DNA of 51,684 nucleotides, taken from contig NZ_VJZD01000039.1 of the NCBI RefSeq assembly GCF_009377175.1, positions 1 through 51,684 of the forward strand. The letters run 5' to 3'. A program made the position numbers and the translations under genes. The first letter of the stretch is position 1. Every line of letters starts with the position of its first letter. The stretch comes from Streptomyces adustus. GTDB lineage: Bacteria > Actinomycetota > Actinomycetes > Streptomycetales > Streptomycetaceae. Of the stretch, positions 35,399-43,005 are shown piece after piece. Below the pieces are notes generated by a model that was not told the DNA's origin, searched no databases, and worked only from the letters and a program-made list of their open reading frames with translations.

Positions 35399-35454
35399 CG
35401 TCGGCTGTCCGTGAGACCCTTGGTGACACATGACCGCCGACGGAAAGCCTTGTA

Positions 35455-35901
35455 GTGACCGCCACTGACCGTTCCATCGAGCTCATCAACACCGCCGCCC
35501 AGGCGGCTGCCGACAAGCTCGCGCACGACATCATCGCCTACGACGTCAGCGATGTGCTGTCGATCACCGACGCCTTCCTGCTCGCCTCCGCACCCAACGA
35601 CCGCCAGGTCAAGTCCATCGTCGACGAGATCGAGGAACGGCTCAGCAAGGAGCTCGGCGCCAAGCCGGTGCGCCGCGAGGGCGACCGCGAGGCCCGTTGG
35701 GTGCTGCTCGACTACGTCGACATCGTCGTCCACGTCCAGCACAGCGAGGAGCGCGTCTTCTACGCCCTGGAGCGGCTGTGGAAGGACTGCCCCGAGCTGA
35801 CGCTGCCCGCGGACGCCCAGGCGACCCGAGGCAAGGCCGAGGAGCACGCCAAGCTGCGCGCCGCCGAGGAGGAGGCCGACGGGGACGGTGAGTGGCGATG
35901 A
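35455..35901 (+). CDS. rsfS: Ribosomal silencing factor RsfS
   Basis: This 148-residue protein begins at GTG 35455 (VTATDRSIELINTAAQAA). It contains the RsfS/Iojap core: ADKLAHDIIAYDVSDVLSIT, LLASAPNDRQVKSIVDEIEE, GDREARWVLLDYVDIVVHVQ and FYALERLWKDC. RsfS binds L14 on the 50S subunit and blocks subunit joining when nutrients are scarce. The C-terminal about 35 residues are acidic and helical. It overlaps the following phosphatase gene by four bases (ATGA), implying coupled translation. Confidence 0.96.
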   Translation: MTATDRSIELINTAAQAAADKLAHDIIAYDVSDVLSITDAFLLASAPNDRQVKSIVDEIEERLSKELGAKPVRREGDREARWVLLDYVDIVVHVQHSEERVFYALERLWKDCPELTLPADAQATRGKAEEHAKLRAAEEEADGDGEWR

Positions 35902-36575
35902 CCACCCCGGGCGCCGGGCCCGCGGCCGACCGTGAGCCCGGCCGCGGGCGCCGGATCATCCTCTGGCGGCACGGCCAGACCTCGTGGAACGTGGAGCGCC
36001 GCTTCCAGGGCAGCACGGACGTGGAGCTCACCGAGACCGGCGTGGCCCAGGCCCGTCGCGCCGCCCGGCTGCTGGCGTCCCTGCAACCCGACGCGATCGT
36101 CGCCTCCGATCTTCGGCGGGCCGCCGACACGGCCGGCGAGCTCGCCGCGCTCACCGGCCTCTCGGTGGCCCACGACGAGGCCCTGCGTGAGACCTACGCG
36201 GGCGTCTGGCAGGGGCTGACGCACGAGGAGATCCTCGCCCGGCACGGCGAGGAGTACGCCGCGTGGAAGCGCGGCGAGCCGGTCCGCCGCGGCGGCGGCG
36301 AGCTGGAGACGGAGGTCGCCGACCGCGCCGCCCCGGTCGTCCTCGGCCACGCCGAGAAGCTCCCCGACGACGGCACCCTCGTCGTGGTCAGCCACGGCGG
36401 CACGATCCGCACCACGATCGGACGCCTCCTCGGCCTGGAGCCGCAGCACTGGGAGAGCCTCGGTGGTCTCTCCAACTGCTGCTGGTCCGTCCTCGGCGAG
36501 GGCGCCCGCGGCTGGCGTCTGCTCGAGCACAACGCCGGCACCCTGCCGGAGCCCGTGCTCGGCGACGACGACTGA
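35898..36575 (+). CDS. Histidine phosphatase, GpgP-like
   Basis: I start this 225-residue protein at ATG 35898, overlapping the rsfS stop; a GTG two codons upstream is possible. It has the phosphoglycerate-mutase-like catalytic motif LWRHGQTSWN, SDLRRAADTA, EADxR-type glutamate region ETYAGVWQG and second histidine VVSHGGTIR. In Mycobacterium tuberculosis the gene after the rsfS homologue encodes glucosyl-3-phosphoglycerate phosphatase (GpgP), so that activity is the best guess; general phosphatase function is certain only at family level. It ends the rsfS unit. Confidence 0.9.
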   Translation: MTTPGAGPAADREPGRGRRIILWRHGQTSWNVERRFQGSTDVELTETGVAQARRAARLLASLQPDAIVASDLRRAADTAGELAALTGLSVAHDEALRETYAGVWQGLTHEEILARHGEEYAAWKRGEPVRRGGGELETEVADRAAPVVLGHAEKLPDDGTLVVVSHGGTIRTTIGRLLGLEPQHWESLGGLSNCCWSVLGEGARGWRLLEHNAGTLPEPVLGDDD

Positions 36576-36615
36576 CCGCCGTCCCGGGGCGCACAACGGG
36601 GCCCGGTACCCGGAT

Positions 36616-36645
36616 TTCACTTTCCGGCAGGTCGCAGGCTAAAGT
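36616..36645 (+). promoter_or_regulatory. Promoter of the first tRNA-Ala gene
   Basis: TTCACT (36616-36621) and TAAAGT (36640-36645) with 18-base spacing lie 37 bases before the mature tRNA end, a sensible distance for a tRNA promoter. Confidence 0.6.
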
Positions 36646-36681
36646 TCTTCTTGTTCGCACCGCAGAGCGGGAAGAACGCAA

Positions 36682-36754
36682 GGGGCTATAGCTCAGTTGG
36701 TAGAGCGCCTGCATGGCATGCAGGAGGTCAGGAGTTCAATTCTCCTTAGCTCCA
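36682..36754 (+). tRNA. tRNA-Ala (anticodon GGC), copy 1
   Basis: A complete 73-nt cloverleaf. The acceptor stem GGGGCTA pairs with TAGCTCC (one G-T), discriminator A; D-arm AGCTCAGTTGGTAGAGC; anticodon stem CCTGC/GCAGG with loop ATGGCAT (anticodon GGC); T-arm TTCAATT. The CCA end is not encoded. An identical copy lies 4486 bases downstream in the same orientation. Confidence 0.97.
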
Positions 36755-36798
36755 CAGAAAGACACTCTGTCGAGTTGTCAAAGATCGGTTGGACCAGG

Positions 36799-36826
36799 AT
36801 CCCGTCCCCTCAGGGGGCGGGATTTT
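36799..36826 (+). terminator. Terminator after tRNA-Ala copy 1, shared with the XRE gene end
   Basis: ATCCCGTCCCC pairs with GGGG-G-CGGGAT (11 pairs, one T-G, loop TCA) and is followed by TTTT. The minus-strand stop codon of the XRE gene (36810-36812) lies inside it, so it may work in both directions. Confidence 0.85.
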
Positions 36827-37718
36827 CTGTCTGCCACTGCCGGATGATCTCGGCGACCCCTTCGTCCGACGGCGGCCACAACCGCTGCCTGGTCTTCCGC
36901 AGCAGCTCGAGCCTGCTTCGTGCCTCCTCGCTCTCCGGTGTGTAGACGACGATCCGGCACTCCGGCATCCCATCGATCGACAGCGACTGCGAGGTCATCC
37001 GCAGCTCGCCGACCGCCGCATGCCGGAACGTCTTTATCCGTGGTCCCGGAGGTATGACCTCGCCGCTCGCCCACACCTCGGCGAAGTGCGGGCTGGCCGC
37101 CGACAGCCTTCGGATGAAGAGCTCCCAGGCCGGCTCACCGACGTGCCGGCCGTACGAGGAGCGCAGTGTCGCCACCATCACGGGCAGCTCACGCTCCCGG
37201 TGCACCACCGGGCAGGCCTCCTCGGAAACCGTGAACAGCGTCCACAGCACGTTCGGCACCCCGATCCGTACGGTCTCCGGGACCAGGAACAGGTCGCGGT
37301 AGGCCGGGTTGGTGGCGAGGACGTCGTAGCGCGAGTTGTAGACCACCGCCGGAAGCGGGTCGAGGGCGTCGATGACGTCCTGGATCTCCGGGGCGACGGT
37401 CTGCGTCAGGGACCCCGGATCGGGCTCGAAGGGGACCTCCGCCAGGCGGTACAGATGCTCCCGCTCCGGGGGATCCAGCCGCAGCGTGCGGGCCACGGCG
37501 TCCAGGACCTGAGCGGAGGCGTTGATCGGCCGCCCCTGCTCCAGCCAGGTGTACCAGGTGACCCCGACACCCGAGATCTGGGCCACCTCCTCGCGCCGCA
37601 GTCCCGGCGTACGGCGCCGCAGCCCCGGCGGCATGCCCACGTCGGCCGGTGTCACCCGGGCGCGCCTGCTGCGCAGGAAGGCCGCCAGCTCCGGCCGGCG
37701 CCGCTGTGTCGTCCTCAT
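36810..37718 (-). CDS. XRE-family regulator with MmyB-like ligand-binding domain
   Basis: I start this 302-residue protein at ATG 37718 (MRTTQRRRPELAAFLRSRR), with GGGGGGA upstream; longer in-frame starts add only repetitive Arg/Gly sequence. The HTH lies at about residues 10-75 (LRREEVAQISGVGVTWYTWLEQG). The C-terminal two thirds match the MmyB-type ligand-binding domain (NPAYRDLF, WTLFT, LRSSYGRH, FRHAAVGELRMTSQSL). Such regulators usually control a divergently transcribed oxidoreductase or transporter gene. Here that is the MFS exporter starting 183 bases away, and a dyad lies between them. Ligand unknown. Confidence 0.9.
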   Translation of the reverse strand: MRTTQRRRPELAAFLRSRRARVTPADVGMPPGLRRRTPGLRREEVAQISGVGVTWYTWLEQGRPINASAQVLDAVARTLRLDPPEREHLYRLAEVPFEPDPGSLTQTVAPEIQDVIDALDPLPAVVYNSRYDVLATNPAYRDLFLVPETVRIGVPNVLWTLFTVSEEACPVVHRERELPVMVATLRSSYGRHVGEPAWELFIRRLSAASPHFAEVWASGEVIPPGPRIKTFRHAAVGELRMTSQSLSIDGMPECRIVVYTPESEEARSRLELLRKTRQRLWPPSDEGVAEIIRQWQTENPAP

Positions 37719-37731
37719 GGCCACGTCCCCC

Positions 37732-37761
37732 CGTCGTCCTGCCGTGCGTCGTCCTGCCGTG
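37732..37761. repeat. Two tandem 15-bp repeats upstream of the XRE gene
   Basis: CGTCGTCCTGCCGTG occurs twice in a row (37732-37746, 37747-37761), then decays into CGTTGCCCGTCGCCCGTCG. It occupies the XRE gene's 5' region. Confidence 0.75.
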
Positions 37762-37834
37762 CGTTGCCCGTCGCCCGTCGTCCGGTCCCCGCCGTCGCGA
37801 ACTCCATCGTCACCGCCCGGCACGGTCCCTGCCA

Positions 37835-37855
37835 GGTGCTGGCACTACCAGCATC
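37835..37855. promoter_or_regulatory. Inverted repeat, candidate operator between XRE and MFS genes
   Basis: GGTGCTGG, a 5-base spacer (CACTA) and CCAGCATC form a dyad with 7 of 8 positions matching. It is the most symmetrical element in the divergent region, 47 bases before the MFS ATG, and is the likely binding site of the XRE regulator. Confidence 0.5.
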
Positions 37856-37901
37856 AGCGGGCACTCCGCACCCGTACCGAAGCGTCGTCACGCTCGACCG
37901 C

Positions 37902-39365
37902 ATGACGACAACACCTCGCACGAAGCCGGATCCCGCGCCGGTACCGCGACCTGAATCCAGTAAAGCCCCCGGCACCGACAACAGGTCCCGACGGCTGCTC
38001 GCGGTCGTGCTCGCGGCCCAGTTCATGGCACTGCTCGACGTCTTCATCGTGAACGTGGCGGCCCCCACCATCGGTTCCGACCTGCACGCCTCCGGCGCCG
38101 ACCTGCAACTGGTGATCGCCGGATACGCCATCACGTACTCCGTGCTGCTGATCACCGGAGCCCGCCTCGGCGACCGGCTCGGCCACGGCCGGGTCCACCT
38201 GGCCGGGCTCGCGCTCTTCACCGCCGCCTCGCTCGCCTGCGGACTGGCCCAGGGCGCGACCGAGCTGATCGCCTTCCGGCTGGTGCAGGGCGCCGGTTCG
38301 GCGGTGATGATCCCGCAGGTGCTCAGCCTGATCCAGCGCTCCTTCACCGGGGAGGCCCGGATGCGGGCCCTCGGCGTGTACGCGGCGGTCATCGCCGTCG
38401 GCGCGGCGGCCGGGCAGGTGATCGGCGGTGTCCTGGTCAGCGCCGATCTGTTCGGCACCGGCTGGCGGCCCGTGTTCCTCGTCAACGTGCCGGTCGGCGC
38501 CGTACTCCTGGCCGTCGGCCGCCACGCACTGCCCCGGGGCGGCGCGGCGGACCGGACCCGCGCGTTCGACCTCACCGGGCTGGTGCTGCTGGGCGGGGCC
38601 GTCTCGCTCCTGACGGTGCCGCTGGTGCTCGGGCAGGAGGAGGGCTGGCCGCTGTGGTCCTGGCTGTCGCTGGCCGCCGCGGCCGGTCTCTTCGTGCTGT
38701 TCTGCCGCTTCGAGGCGCGGCTCGCCCGGCGCGGCGGCGCCCCGCTGATCGCCCCACGGGTACTGCGCCACCCCGGCATGGGCCTGGCCGTCTTCCGGAT
38801 CGCGGCCGTCATGGCCGTCAACGGGGGCTTCCTGTTCGCGCTCACCCTGCACGTCCAGGGCGGCCTCGGCTACAGCGCGCTGCACGCCGGTCTCACCTTC
38901 GCGCCGACCGCGGTCGTCTTCGGACTGGTCGGCCTGACCTGGCGATCCTGGCCCGCCTCCTGGCAGCGCATACTGACCCCGGCCGGATTCGCGCTCACCG
39001 CGGTGTCCGTGGTGGCCGTCGGCCTGGTGCTCAGGGGTGGCGGCGAGGGCGGCGCCTGGCTGTACGCGGCCTACGCGGGGACCGGGACCGGTATCGCGCT
39101 GGGCTTCAGCCCGACGCTCACCCGGGCGCTGGCCACCGTGCGACCCGAGGACGCGGCGGACGCCAGCGGCCTCCTCGCCACGGTCACCCAGCTCGGTCAG
39201 CTGATCGGCGTCGCGGTCTTCGGCACACTGTTCCTCGACCGTCTTGAGTCACTTGGGGTCCCGGGGGCGTATACCTCTGCGGAAGCGCTTGTGGCTTGCA
39301 TGTTCGCGCTTGCCGCGGTGGCCGCGACGGGCGCCGTGTCCGGACTGGTACTAAGGCGTCGCTGA
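37902..39365 (+). CDS. MFS drug exporter, DHA2 (EmrB/QacA) family
   Basis: This 487-residue protein starts at ATG 37902 (MTTTPRTKPDPAPV); no ribosome binding site is evident. About 13-14 membrane helices are visible. Motifs: FMALLDVFIVNVAAPTIG (DHA2 motif D1), GARLGDRLGHGRVHLAG (motif A), RLVQGAGSAVMIPQVL (motif B) and GAAAGQVIGGVLV (motif C-like). It should export a hydrophobic compound by proton antiport. Divergence from the XRE regulator and the shared dyad suggest the regulator controls it, perhaps in response to the exported compound. Substrate cannot be inferred. Confidence 0.92.
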   Translation: MTTTPRTKPDPAPVPRPESSKAPGTDNRSRRLLAVVLAAQFMALLDVFIVNVAAPTIGSDLHASGADLQLVIAGYAITYSVLLITGARLGDRLGHGRVHLAGLALFTAASLACGLAQGATELIAFRLVQGAGSAVMIPQVLSLIQRSFTGEARMRALGVYAAVIAVGAAAGQVIGGVLVSADLFGTGWRPVFLVNVPVGAVLLAVGRHALPRGGAADRTRAFDLTGLVLLGGAVSLLTVPLVLGQEEGWPLWSWLSLAAAAGLFVLFCRFEARLARRGGAPLIAPRVLRHPGMGLAVFRIAAVMAVNGGFLFALTLHVQGGLGYSALHAGLTFAPTAVVFGLVGLTWRSWPASWQRILTPAGFALTAVSVVAVGLVLRGGGEGGAWLYAAYAGTGTGIALGFSPTLTRALATVRPEDAADASGLLATVTQLGQLIGVAVFGTLFLDRLESLGVPGAYTSAEALVACMFALAAVAATGAVSGLVLRRR

Positions 39366-39435
39366 CCGTATCGGCCCGGCCGTGGCAGAATCAAACGGCC
39401 GGAAGGGGGCGCGGCCCGACTGGGAGGGAGTGGTG

Positions 39436-39609
39436 ATGCCTGCGAGCATCCTCGAAGAGGTTCGTGACCTCTTCGACGCAGTACTGACACGGGATACGAT
39501 CATCCGGCTCAGCTGCCCTTCCTGCGGTTCCGCGGACGTCGCGCAGGTACTGGGCGACAACGGCGGAATTTCCTATGTGTGCACGGCCTGCGGCCACAGC
39601 TGGAGCTGA
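39436..39609 (+). CDS. 57-residue zinc-ribbon protein
   Basis: ATG 39436 is 5 bases after GGGAGGGAG; GTG 39433 is also in frame. The protein is a short helical start (MPASILEEVRDLFDAVLTRD) and a zinc ribbon with CPSC and CTAC pairs about 20 residues apart. It resembles rubredoxin-like/TFIIS-type ribbons, which usually bind nucleic acid or a protein partner. A second small zinc-binding protein starts 3 bases after its stop, so both are one unit. Function unknown. Confidence 0.8.
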   Translation: MPASILEEVRDLFDAVLTRDTIIRLSCPSCGSADVAQVLGDNGGISYVCTACGHSWS

Positions 39610-39612
39610 TCG

Positions 39613-39846
39613 ATGGGTGCACACAGGCGAAAGTGCGACTGGTGCGGCAGCGGGACGCCGATCGTGCGCGACATGGAGCCGCTCAATCCCGACTACCAGT
39701 ACTGGTGCGAGGAATGCGCGCGGGCGCTGATCATAAAAGGCGACCCCATCGAGACGTACCGCGAACTCGAGGGCGAACCGATCTACGGCCGGCTCCTCGA
39801 GGAGCACTGCACACTCAAACGGTTCTATTCGTTCGTCACGGCTTGA
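39613..39846 (+). CDS. 77-residue zinc-finger-like protein
   Basis: ATG 39613 overlaps the end of the previous unit, with GGAG inside the upstream gene as ribosome binding site. The protein has CDWC near the start and CEEC about 25 residues later, a zinc-binding arrangement, then IKGDPIETYRELEGEPIYG and one more Cys. There is no membrane segment. Coupling with the preceding zinc ribbon suggests they act together. Its 3' end overlaps the convergent GT87 gene by 22 bases. Confidence 0.78.
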   Translation: MGAHRRKCDWCGSGTPIVRDMEPLNPDYQYWCEECARALIIKGDPIETYRELEGEPIYGRLLEEHCTLKRFYSFVTA

Positions 39847-41039
39847 GCACGGCCGGGGTCCCGTAGCGAGATCCCGGCGAGGACGAGGAAGAGCAGACCC
39901 GCCCCCGCGTAGAGGGCCGACAGCGCCAACTCGGCACCCTGCTGATGCAGTTCGGGCCGCCCGTGGCCGTGCGGCACCCACCACAGCGCGTACGAGCCGA
40001 AGACGAGCAGCGCCCCCAGGGCCGCCGCCCGGTGTCCGCGTGTCACCAGGAGCAGGATCAGTGGCACACACCACACCCAGTGGTGCGACCAGGACACGGG
40101 GCTGACGAGCAGTGCCGTCACCGCGCAGACGGTCACCGCCCAGGCCCGCAGCCCGCGCAGCTCCGCCGCGACCGCCACCGCGAGCCCTCCCAGGGCCACC
40201 ACGGCCGCTGTGGCGACCCAGGGGCTCCCCGGCTCCGGCGTGTGCAGGAAACGGGCCAGGAGGCCCCGCAGAGCCTGATTGGCGGTCTCCTCCGCGTGAC
40301 CGACCCGTCCGGCGCGGAACATCATGTCCGTCCAGAACCGTCCGGAGTCCCGCGGCAGGACCGCCGCCGCGAGCAGGGTGGCGCAGGCGAACGTGGCCGC
40401 CGCCCCGCGCGCGTGCCGCAGCCGGTGGCCCGCGCAGCCGTGTCCGACCCGGGCCGTGACACCCGCGGCGAGCAGGAACACCACGAACAGCGCGGGCGTC
40501 AGCTTCACCGCCGTCGCGAGCCCGATGCCCAGGCCGGCCCAACGGTGCCCGGGGCGCCGGGTCAGGTCCCACAGCACCAGGACGGCGATCAGCAGATTCA
40601 CCTGCCCGTAGCGCAGCGTCGTCCACACCGGCTCGCACCACACGGCCACCGCGGCGGCCCACCAGACGCTCTCCACGCGCGTGTGGCCCACGAGCCGCAG
40701 CGACAGTCTGACGAACACCACCAGGAGGACGAGGTTCCCGGCCGTCGCCAGGGCGCGCAGGCTCGCGGTGCCCGGCAGGGTCAGCGCGGTGAACAGCAGG
40801 GCCGCGAACGGCGGGTACGTGGTCGGCAGGTGCTCCGCCGTCGCGCGCAGTGCGTACAGGTCGCCTCCGGCGCGCACGGTCGCGCCCTCGGCCCGGTAGA
40901 CCATCAGGTCGATCATCGAGACGTGGGCGGCCCGCTGGGCGATCCAGAAGGCGATGAAGGAGAACATGCAGGCCCCCAGGGCCAGCGGTGTGCGGCGGTG
41001 GCCTGCGGAGAGCGTGAGCGCGGTCACAACGAACGACAC
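39825..41039 (-). CDS. GT87 (DUF2029) family membrane glycosyltransferase
   Basis: I choose GTG 41039 (VSFVVTALTLSAG), giving 404 residues with a short N-terminus before the first helix. The longer start at ATG 41159 would cover the region just before the tRNA and read through AT-rich sequence. About ten membrane helices are visible. The catalytic loop after helix 1 has SMIDLMVYRAEG with the conserved Asp. LRYGQVNLLIAVLVLW and SWSHHWVW are family signatures. GT87 enzymes are polyprenyl-phosphate-mannose-dependent alpha-mannosyltransferases in actinobacteria; the acceptor here is unknown. No ribosome binding site is obvious. Confidence 0.82.
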   Translation of the reverse strand: MSFVVTALTLSAGHRRTPLALGACMFSFIAFWIAQRAAHVSMIDLMVYRAEGATVRAGGDLYALRATAEHLPTTYPPFAALLFTALTLPGTASLRALATAGNLVLLVVFVRLSLRLVGHTRVESVWWAAAVAVWCEPVWTTLRYGQVNLLIAVLVLWDLTRRPGHRWAGLGIGLATAVKLTPALFVVFLLAAGVTARVGHGCAGHRLRHARGAAATFACATLLAAAVLPRDSGRFWTDMMFRAGRVGHAEETANQALRGLLARFLHTPEPGSPWVATAAVVALGGLAVAVAAELRGLRAWAVTVCAVTALLVSPVSWSHHWVWCVPLILLLVTRGHRAAALGALLVFGSYALWWVPHGHGRPELHQQGAELALSALYAGAGLLFLVLAGISLRDPGRAQAVTNE

Positions 41040-41167
41040 TATCCCGAGCGAATCCGTACAGAACGGAATCGATTTGGTGGTGCACCCCGGTGACCGTGTA
41101 ATGTTGGCGTCGCCGCCGGGGAAACCGGGCGACACGGTCAAGGTGCGGGTCAACCGCATGACCGCGA

Positions 41168-41240
41168 GGGGCTATAGCTCAGTTGGTAGAGCGCCTGCAT
41201 GGCATGCAGGAGGTCAGGAGTTCAATTCTCCTTAGCTCCA
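41168..41240 (+). tRNA. tRNA-Ala (anticodon GGC), copy 2
   Basis: Identical over all 73 bases to the copy at 36682, with identity extending a few bases on each side (AGGGGC at the 5' end, CACAGAA at the 3' end). Same loop ATGGCAT, anticodon GGC, no encoded CCA. A candidate promoter is TTGGTG (41074-41079) with TAATGT (41099-41104), 19-base spacing. Confidence 0.97.
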
Positions 41241-41249
41241 CAGAAGTAG

Positions 41250-41284
41250 AAGGCGGATCACTCGTTCGGGTGATCCGCCTTCTT
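41250..41284 (+). terminator. Terminator after tRNA-Ala copy 2
   Basis: AAGGCGGATCAC (41250-41261) pairs fully with GTGATCCGCCTT (41270-41281), and the run ends in TTCTT. Probably bidirectional, also serving the NuoF-like gene on the minus strand. Confidence 0.9.
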
Positions 41285-41394
41285 CGTGTTCCAGGGCTGA
41301 TTCCAGGACTGAGGGTCGGCGTCCGTGCGACCGCCGCCGAACGGCGGCGCGCCGGTGGCCGACCCCGGGCGGGGCCGTACACCGGCGCGTCGGG

Positions 41395-43005
41395 TCAGCG
41401 GCCGAGGGCGCGACGGCCGCGCCCCTGGGACACGACCGGCAGGTTGCGGGCGGGCGCCTGCGAGCGGGTGTCCTCCTCGATGCGCAGGGCGAGGGCCGGG
41501 CAGCGGCGCACCGCACGCAGCGCCTTGGCCTCCGCGAAACGCGGGACCTTCGCCTGTGCGACGGTCGGGAAGCCGTCGGCGCCGAGCTCGAACACCTCCG
41601 GGAGGAGGTCCGCGCACAGACCGTGGCCCCGGCACAGGGTCCAGTCGACGAAGATCTTCTGGCGGCTCTCGCTGTCGTCTGCGGGCTTTTCGGCGCCCAT
41701 GATGGCCGCCGGCGCCATGCCCGGCTCGAAGAGCGGCAGAACGCCCTCCACGGGCCGCCCGCAGCCGTTGCCGAGGACGTGCGCGGCCAGGTCGTCGGTG
41801 AACGCCTTGATGGTCGACTCCAGGAACATCGCGGAGCCGTCCGGGTGCGAGCACGCGCCGCGCCGCTTGACGTTCTTGGCGACCTGCTTGAGGGCCTCCA
41901 GCGCGGCGGGTCCGCCGCCGTTGAGGATGTCTTCCATGCCGCGCGCCGCGGCCGGCAGACCGAGGTAGCAGGGACCGCACTGTCCCGCGCTCTCCTCGGC
42001 CAGCCACTGGGCCACGCGCAGCGACTCGCCCAGGGGGCAGGTTTCCTGAGTGATCGGCAGGATCGCGCCCGCGCCGAGCGCGCCGCCCACCGCGTCCAGG
42101 GAGTCGCGGGAGACGATCGCCTCGTTGACCGTGGCCGCGTCGATCCACTTGCCGTGGTAACCGCCGGTCAGCACACCCTGGGGGACGGGCGGGGCGCCGG
42201 CCAGCTGGAGCACGTAGCGCAGCGGTACGCCCGTGGGCACCTCCAGGACCATCGGGCGGGCCACGGCGCCGGACACCGTCAGCATGACGGTGCCGGGTTC
42301 GTCGTACAGGCCGGTGTTGCCGTAGCGCTCGGGGCCGATGCGGGCGGCGATCGCCAGCTGGGCGAAGGTCTCGGCGTTGGACAGCAGGGTCGGGGCGCCG
42401 CCCACGCCGTTCTGCGAGGCGCTGACCTTGCGGCCGGGCGGGATCGCCGGGCCGCCGTCGATGGAGCGGATCACGGACGCGGCCGCGCCGGTGACCATGC
42501 GGATCGGGTTGCGCTGGACGAAGGCCTTCAGCGCCGAGCGCCGGCCGTTGCTCAGGCCGCGCTCGGCGAGCGCGGCCTCCATGGAGCGTTGGGTGGACTC
42601 ACGGGTGACCGCCACCACGAGCGTGCGGGCACCCAGCGCCTCCGCGACCAGCAGCGCGCCGTCCAGGATGAGGTGCGGGGCACGGTTGATGAGCACCGTG
42701 TCCTTGCGGCAGGCCGGTTCGTCCTCGCTTCCGTTGACGACGACGACCGGCCGGACGCCGCGCTTGATCGCCGCGTCGGCGACCGAGCGCAGCTTCTTGT
42801 GGAAGGGGAAGCCCGCGCCGCCGCGGCCCTTGAGGTTGATGCGTTCGGAGAGCTGCGCGAGCTTCTCTCCGCCCAGGGGTTCGAGCGGCCCGTGCACCTT
42901 CAGGTGCATGGGCAGATCAAGTCTCTCGACAAGGTCGAAGCCCGACGTGAGTTGCGGAAGGCCGACCACGCGGACTTCTGGAACGTCGGGCAGGGCCTCG
43001 TTCAC
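41395..43005 (-). CDS. NuoF-like flavoprotein fused to a C-terminal ferredoxin
   Basis: This 536-residue protein starts at GTG 43005, overlapping the cytochrome gene stop by four bases, with GGAGG upstream. Residues 1 to about 430 resemble NuoF: FMN loop GRGGAGFPFHKKL (60-72), NADH-site region NGSEDEPACRKD, SLBB-like middle and the iron-sulfur region. The NuoF SCGxCxPC motif reads SAGQCGPC: A340 replaces the first ligand, C343, C346 and C385 remain. Residues about 450-510 add a ferredoxin with CRGHGLC (C458, H461, C464) and RRCP (C502), like small actinobacterial P450-type ferredoxins. It should pass electrons from NAD(P)H through FMN to the ferredoxin and probably the partner cytochrome. No NuoE or NuoG gene is nearby, so it is not complex I. 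Confidence 0.85.
   Translation of the reverse strand: MNEALPDVPEVRVVGLPQLTSGFDLVERLDLPMHLKVHGPLEPLGGEKLAQLSERINLKGRGGAGFPFHKKLRSVADAAIKRGVRPVVVVNGSEDEPACRKDTVLINRAPHLILDGALLVAEALGARTLVVAVTRESTQRSMEAALAERGLSNGRRSALKAFVQRNPIRMVTGAAASVIRSIDGGPAIPPGRKVSASQNGVGGAPTLLSNAETFAQLAIAARIGPERYGNTGLYDEPGTVMLTVSGAVARPMVLEVPTGVPLRYVLQLAGAPPVPQGVLTGGYHGKWIDAATVNEAIVSRDSLDAVGGALGAGAILPITQETCPLGESLRVAQWLAEESAGQCGPCYLGLPAAARGMEDILNGGGPAALEALKQVAKNVKRRGACSHPDGSAMFLESTIKAFTDDLAAHVLGNGCGRPVEGVLPLFEPGMAPAAIMGAEKPADDSESRQKIFVDWTLCRGHGLCADLLPEVFELGADGFPTVAQAKVPRFAEAKALRAVRRCPALALRIEEDTRSQAPARNLPVVSQGRGRRALGR

Noticed and set aside
39825..41159. Longer GT87 start at ATG 41159
   Set aside because: The extra 40 residues read through an AT-richer stretch that includes the likely tRNA promoter, and add no domain.
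36682..41240. tRNA repeats considered as attL/attR of an integrated element
   Set aside because: Both repeats are full tRNA genes with their own terminators, and there is no integrase or excisionase between them.
41395..43005. NuoF-like gene considered part of respiratory complex I
   Set aside because: No other nuo genes nearby, first cluster ligand missing, ferredoxin fused, and coupled to a cytochrome b.
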